From assembly GCA_904393855.1 (NCBI GenBank), contig CAJFNE010000018.1, positions 1 through 17,483 on the forward strand: a stretch of DNA of 17,483 nucleotides, given 5' to 3'. Below the pieces are notes generated by a model. That model searched no databases. It was not told the DNA's origin and saw only the letters and a list, made by a program, of their open reading frames with translations. This DNA comes from an uncultured Oscillibacter sp. Lineage in GTDB: Bacteria; Bacillota; Clostridia; Oscillospirales; Oscillospiraceae. Positions 14,743 through 17,483 of this stretch are shown piece by piece (position 1 is the stretch's first letter; the number at the start of each line of letters is the position of its first letter). The position numbers and the translations under genes were made by a program.

Positions 14743-14763
14743 GAAATTGCATGTTTGTGTCAA
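14735..14763 (-). promoter_or_regulatory. Promoter for dehydrogenase copy 1, sharing its -10 with the opposite promoter
   Basis: On the minus strand a consensus TTGACA (14763-14758), 17 bases, then TATAAC (14740-14735). The -10 overlaps that of the plus-strand regulator promoter (14737-14742), so polymerases cannot occupy both at once. Leader to the ATG is about 110 bases. Confidence 0.75.
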
Positions 14764-14815
14764 CAGATGGCGGAAAAAACGAAAAACAATCAAGTACGTG
14801 CAGGGAGGGAGTGCC

Positions 14816-15562
14816 ATGCAGAGAGAAGAAAGGCTCCGCAGCATGCTGGAGCTGCTGCGGAGCAAGGGATTTGCCACCGTGGAGGAATTGAGCCGGCAGT
14901 TTTATATCAGCCTGCCCACCGCCTACCGGGACCTCCGGGAGCTGGAACGGGAGCAGCTGATCATCCGGAGCGGCGGAGGCGCCATGCCGGTGATGGCGGA
15001 GAAGGCCCACCTGCCGCTGGACTTCCGCCAGGTCATGAATGTCTCGGCCAAGGTGCGGATCGGACAGGGGGCGGCCGCCCTCCTGGAGCCGGGCAGCGTG
15101 GTGTTTCTGGACGCCTCCAGCACGGCGGCCAGCATGGTGCCGTTCATGGACCCGAAGCTGGATCTGACCGTGCTGACCAATGGCCTATTGACGGCGGTGC
15201 AGCTGCGGGAAGTCGGCATCCGCACCTACTGCGTGGGGGGGCGTCTGGTGGACAACTCCGTGGCGGTGTGCGGGAAGCTGGCCTGCGATGTGATCGACCA
15301 GTTTGCCATTCAGAAGCTGTTCTTCTCCGCCTTTGGCGTGGACGGGCGGGGCGTGATTGTCGATATGAGTGAGACGGAGAGCTCCCTGCGCCGGTATATC
15401 CTGAACATGCCCGTCACCAGCGTGTTTCTCTGCGACCACAGCAAATTCGGCAGAAGCTCCGTGTTCCACACCACGCCCCTGGAGATGGTGGACTACGTGG
15501 TGACGGACGCGCCGCTGCCGCCGGAGAGCCCCCGCCCCCGCCGGGAGGTGCTGGTGGTCTGA
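14816..15562 (+). CDS. DeoR-family transcriptional regulator, copy 1
   Basis: This 248-residue protein has the DeoR layout: an N-terminal winged helix-turn-helix (about 5-57) and a C-terminal DeoRC sensor domain of the isomerase-like fold that binds phosphorylated sugars. Sensor landmarks are VVFLDASSTAASM, LTVLTNGLLTAVQL, GIRTYCVGG and FLCDHSKFGRSS. The recognition helix reads SLPTAYRDLREL and the wing RSGGGA, where the usual family sequence is TIRRDL and RxHGGA, so its operator may differ from standard DeoR sites. ATG 14816 follows AGGGAGG (14802-14808) by 7 bases. It is divergent from dehydrogenase copy 1 through overlapping promoters, which points to direct control of that gene. It converges on a second DeoR gene 4 bases away, with 30 of the first 57 residues identical to it in an ungapped comparison. 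Confidence 0.9.
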   Translation: MQREERLRSMLELLRSKGFATVEELSRQFYISLPTAYRDLRELEREQLIIRSGGGAMPVMAEKAHLPLDFRQVMNVSAKVRIGQGAAALLEPGSVVFLDASSTAASMVPFMDPKLDLTVLTNGLLTAVQLREVGIRTYCVGGRLVDNSVAVCGKLACDVIDQFAIQKLFFSAFGVDGRGVIVDMSETESSLRRYILNMPVTSVFLCDHSKFGRSSVFHTTPLEMVDYVVTDAPLPPESPRPRREVLVV

Positions 15563-15566
15563 GCGG

Positions 15567-16316
15567 TCACTCCACCAGAATGGTGCCGGTTTTGGGGCTG
15601 GGGTACTGGGAGGGAACAGGGGCGTCGGTCACCAGATAGGAGACCGCGGAGAGGGGCGCCAGGTTGAACATGGCGGACTGCCCGAACTTGCTGGAGTCGC
15701 ACAGGAAGATGGTGGTGCCCGCGTTTTTCAGCAGGGCGGCCCGCAGCGCCGTCTCCTCCTCGGAGGTATCTACGATCATCCCCTGGTCGTTGATGCCGTA
15801 GGAGGAGAAGAACATGATGTCGATGTTGAAATTGGACGCCGCCTCCAGCGCCAGGCTTCCCCCCACCGCGGAGGACCCGCCGATCACCTCGCCGCCCAGA
15901 CAGTAGGTGCGGATGCCGAGATTCTTCAGATAGGCCGCCGTCAGCAGGCTGTTGGTGATGATCATCAGGTCCTGCCGTCCCTTGAGATGCTCCGCAATCG
16001 CTCCGGCGGAGGTGGAGGAATCTATAAAAACCACAGCGTTGCTGGTAATCAGCTTGACAGCCTCCCGGGCCAGGGAGGCTTTCTCTCTGTAATGGGTGCT
16101 CTTGCGGAAATTGACCGGATAGGGGATCTCCTCCAGCGGCATGTGCATGGCACCGCCGTGGCTGCGGATGATCAGGCCCCGATTGACTAATTCGCTCAGA
16201 TCCCGCCGGATCGTGGGCATGCTAACATTTAATACTTCACTGAGGTATTCCACCGTGCAAAACTCCCGCTCTTCCAGGAGTTTCAGGAGCTTTTTAAATC
16301 GTTCTTCTTTTAACAA
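15567..16316 (-). CDS. DeoR-family transcriptional regulator, copy 2
   Basis: The 249-residue product has a canonical DeoR N terminus: TVEYLSEVLNVSMPTIRRDL (21-40) and RSHGGAM (51-57). The DeoRC sensor region shows VVFIDSSTSAGAI, LMIITNSLLTAAYL, GIRTYCLGGEV, MFFSSYGI and FLCDSSKFGQSA. The start is TTG at 16316, nine bases after AAGGA (16330-16326). This start makes residue numbering run in register with copy 1 through the whole HTH, which supports both starts. The frame extends to 16385 but overlaps the promoter region, and the nearby ATG is followed at once by a stop. It is divergent from dehydrogenase copy 2 and presumably represses or activates it. The end faces copy 1 with no terminator between them. 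Confidence 0.9.
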   Translation of the reverse strand: MLKEERFKKLLKLLEEREFCTVEYLSEVLNVSMPTIRRDLSELVNRGLIIRSHGGAMHMPLEEIPYPVNFRKSTHYREKASLAREAVKLITSNAVVFIDSSTSAGAIAEHLKGRQDLMIITNSLLTAAYLKNLGIRTYCLGGEVIGGSSAVGGSLALEAASNFNIDIMFFSSYGINDQGMIVDTSEEETALRAALLKNAGTTIFLCDSSKFGQSAMFNLAPLSAVSYLVTDAPVPSQYPSPKTGTILVE

Positions 16317-16358
16317 ACGATCACATCCTTGAGCAAAAATGATTTTTTTCCAATTAAT

Positions 16359-16387
16359 TGTATAACCGTTGACAAAATTGGTCACAA
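16359..16387 (-). promoter_or_regulatory. Candidate promoter for DeoR copy 2
   Basis: On the minus strand TTGTGA (16387-16382), 17 bases, TATACA (16364-16359). Its spacer contains the -35 of the opposite promoter. A perfect palindrome CAATTAATTG (16351-16360) overlaps its -10. Confidence 0.5.
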
Positions 16388-16397
16388 AAAGTATGAT
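16369..16397 (+). promoter_or_regulatory. Strong promoter for dehydrogenase copy 2
   Basis: A consensus TTGACA (16369-16374), 17 bases, TATGAT (16392-16397). The start would be near 16404, giving a leader of about 130 AT-rich bases. The dyad TTGTT/AACAA (16397-16413) spans the expected start and is a candidate repressor site. Confidence 0.75.
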
Positions 16398-16450
16398 TGT
16401 TAAAAATAAACAAAATCCAAGTAAAGTTTATTGTGTAATTAAGAACCTTT

Positions 16451-16470
16451 ATTTTACATGGATTTTACAT
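16451..16470 (+). repeat. Tandem 9-base repeat in the leader of dehydrogenase copy 2
   Basis: ATTTTACAT occurs at 16451-16459 and 16462-16470, an 11-base period close to one helical turn. It lies between the promoter and the coding start and may be a protein-binding site. Chance in an AT-rich stretch is possible. Confidence 0.4.
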
Positions 16471-16535
16471 TCATAGTAGCAGTGACGCACGAAAAAGTCA
16501 ATGCGCCGCGCGAAAAGGAAAGGGAGGCCGCGCAG

Positions 16536-17483
16536 ATGCGGATTGACGCGGAACAATATAGCGGCGTCTGCGCGTGCGGCTCCGAGCACCGGATGGAGAC
16601 GCGGTTCTGCGTGATCGGGACCGGCGTGCTCTCCGGGCTGGAGGACTTTCTGGCCGAGGCCGCGCTGACCGGCCGGCGCTGCGCGGTGTATGACGCCCAC
16701 ACCTATGAGGCGAAGAATCTGCGGCGCCCCCGGGCGGAGCAGGAGATCGTCCTCTCCCCGGACCACCTGCACGCCAACGAGCGCTCCACCGCCGAGGTGC
16801 TGCAGCGGCTCCACGGGGATACGGCGGTGCTGATCGCCGTGGGCGGCGGCACGGTCCACGATATTGTCCGCTACTGCGCCAAGCAGCGGGGGATTCCCTT
16901 TGTCTCCGTTCCCACCGCAGCCAGCTGCGACGGGTTCTGCTCCAACGTGGCCTCCATGACCTGGGAGGGCTATAAGAACACCATGCCCTGCGGCGCGCCG
17001 GTGCTGGCGGCGGCGGACCTCTCCGTGATCTGTGAGGCGCCCCGCTATCTCACCAACAGCGGCATCGGGGACATGATCGGAAAATTCACCGCCCTGGCGG
17101 ACTGGCGCATCGCCCACGCCGCCGCGGGCGAGGTGGTCTGTGAGCGGATTGAACGGGTTATGCAGGAGGCGCTGGCGCAGGTCTGGGACCACGCCCTGGA
17201 GATTCGGGAGGGCGTGCCGGAGAGCTACGAGGCGGTGACCTATGGGCTTTTGATGAGCGGCCTGGCCATCCAGATGCTGGGGACCTCCCGGCCCGCCTCC
17301 GGCGGCGAGCACCACATCTCCCACCTGATCGAGATGGAGCCCGCGGGCCTGGGGGTCCGCTCCGAGGCCCTCCACGGGGAGAAAGTGGGCGTGGGCACGA
17401 TCCTGGCCAGCGGGGAGTACCACCGCCTGGCGGAAATCCAGGATTTGACTGCGGAGGCGCTGCCTTACCGGCCCATCGACCAG
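16536..17483 (+). CDS. sn-glycerol-1-phosphate dehydrogenase-type enzyme (EgsA/AraM family), copy 2, cut by the window end
   Basis: The frame is open from ATG 16536 to the last base with no stop, giving 316 residues of a protein that should be about 400 or longer. It has the same family landmarks as the copy at 13234-14616: CACGSEH (12-18), AVGGGTVHD (101-109), PTAASCDGF (126-134), GIGDMIGKFTALADW (176-190) with metal ligand Asp179, SRPASGGEHHISH (251-263) with His259 or 260, and LHGEKVGVGT with His280. Its GGGTVHD motif is the standard family form, whereas copy 1 has GTGAIND. Outside the motifs the two diverge strongly, so this is an old duplication or separate acquisition, not a recent one. 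The Shine-Dalgarno GGGAGG (16522-16527) is 8 bases ahead. It is divergent from DeoR copy 2. The product would be cytoplasmic; the exact polyol phosphate is not determined. Confidence 0.88.
   Translation, partial: MRIDAEQYSGVCACGSEHRMETRFCVIGTGVLSGLEDFLAEAALTGRRCAVYDAHTYEAKNLRRPRAEQEIVLSPDHLHANERSTAEVLQRLHGDTAVLIAVGGGTVHDIVRYCAKQRGIPFVSVPTAASCDGFCSNVASMTWEGYKNTMPCGAPVLAAADLSVICEAPRYLTNSGIGDMIGKFTALADWRIAHAAAGEVVCERIERVMQEALAQVWDHALEIREGVPESYEAVTYGLLMSGLAIQMLGTSRPASGGEHHISHLIEMEPAGLGVRSEALHGEKVGVGTILASGEYHRLAEIQDLTAEALPYRPIDQ

Noticed and set aside
14617..14877. N-terminal extension of dehydrogenase copy 1
   Set aside because: The extra 87 residues cross the shared promoter and the start of the DeoR gene and show no family similarity; the conserved protein begins at ATG 14616.
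16317..16535. AT-rich gap as a mobile-element scar or attachment site
   Set aside because: The base composition is explained by two overlapping promoters and candidate operators; there are no flanking target-site duplications or transposase remnants.

Overview
The window is a GC-rich, mostly single-copy chromosomal segment. Gene content, Shine-Dalgarno-led starts, sigma-A style promoters (TTGACA or TTGCAA, 17 bases, TATAAT-like), frequent TTG starts and long GC-rich intrinsic terminators suggest a high-GC Firmicute, most likely of the Oscillospiraceae (Flavonifractor/Lawsonibacter/Oscillibacter-like). That placement is an inference from style and family content. I saw no tRNA, rRNA, CRISPR array, insertion sequence or prophage.

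Region 1 (1-5503, all +) is a housekeeping block: the end of a YycI-like protein, murA (UDP-GlcNAc enolpyruvyl transferase), walJ (metallo-beta-lactamase fold), rlmH (23S rRNA pseudouridine methyltransferase), a small DUF2007-like protein and a phosphohexomutase, closed by a 16-bp-stem terminator. The yycI-like/walJ/rlmH set recalls the tail of the WalRK cell-envelope locus, here with murA inserted. Region 2 (5594-6780) is a one-gene unit for an S58/DmpA-type self-processing aminopeptidase, with a near-consensus promoter and its own terminator.

Region 3 (6815-13179) looks like an uncharacterised uptake/catabolic locus. A YtcJ-type amidohydrolase, an unclassified polytopic membrane protein and an MFS permease lie in that order on the minus strand. 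A 500-residue protein with an N-terminal helix-turn-helix and an unrecognised C-terminal part is transcribed divergently. The intergenic region has a perfect 12-bp palindrome and helically phased TTGACA repeats. I infer that the regulator controls the transport/hydrolase genes.

Region 4 (13234-17483) is the most striking. Two different sn-glycerol-1-phosphate dehydrogenase-type genes are each divergent from their own DeoR-family regulator. The two modules are mirror images, with the regulators converging tail to tail only 4 bases apart. In both modules the dehydrogenase and regulator promoters overlap face to face, so regulator binding or polymerase competition could couple the two directions. 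The last dehydrogenase runs off the window end with an open frame.
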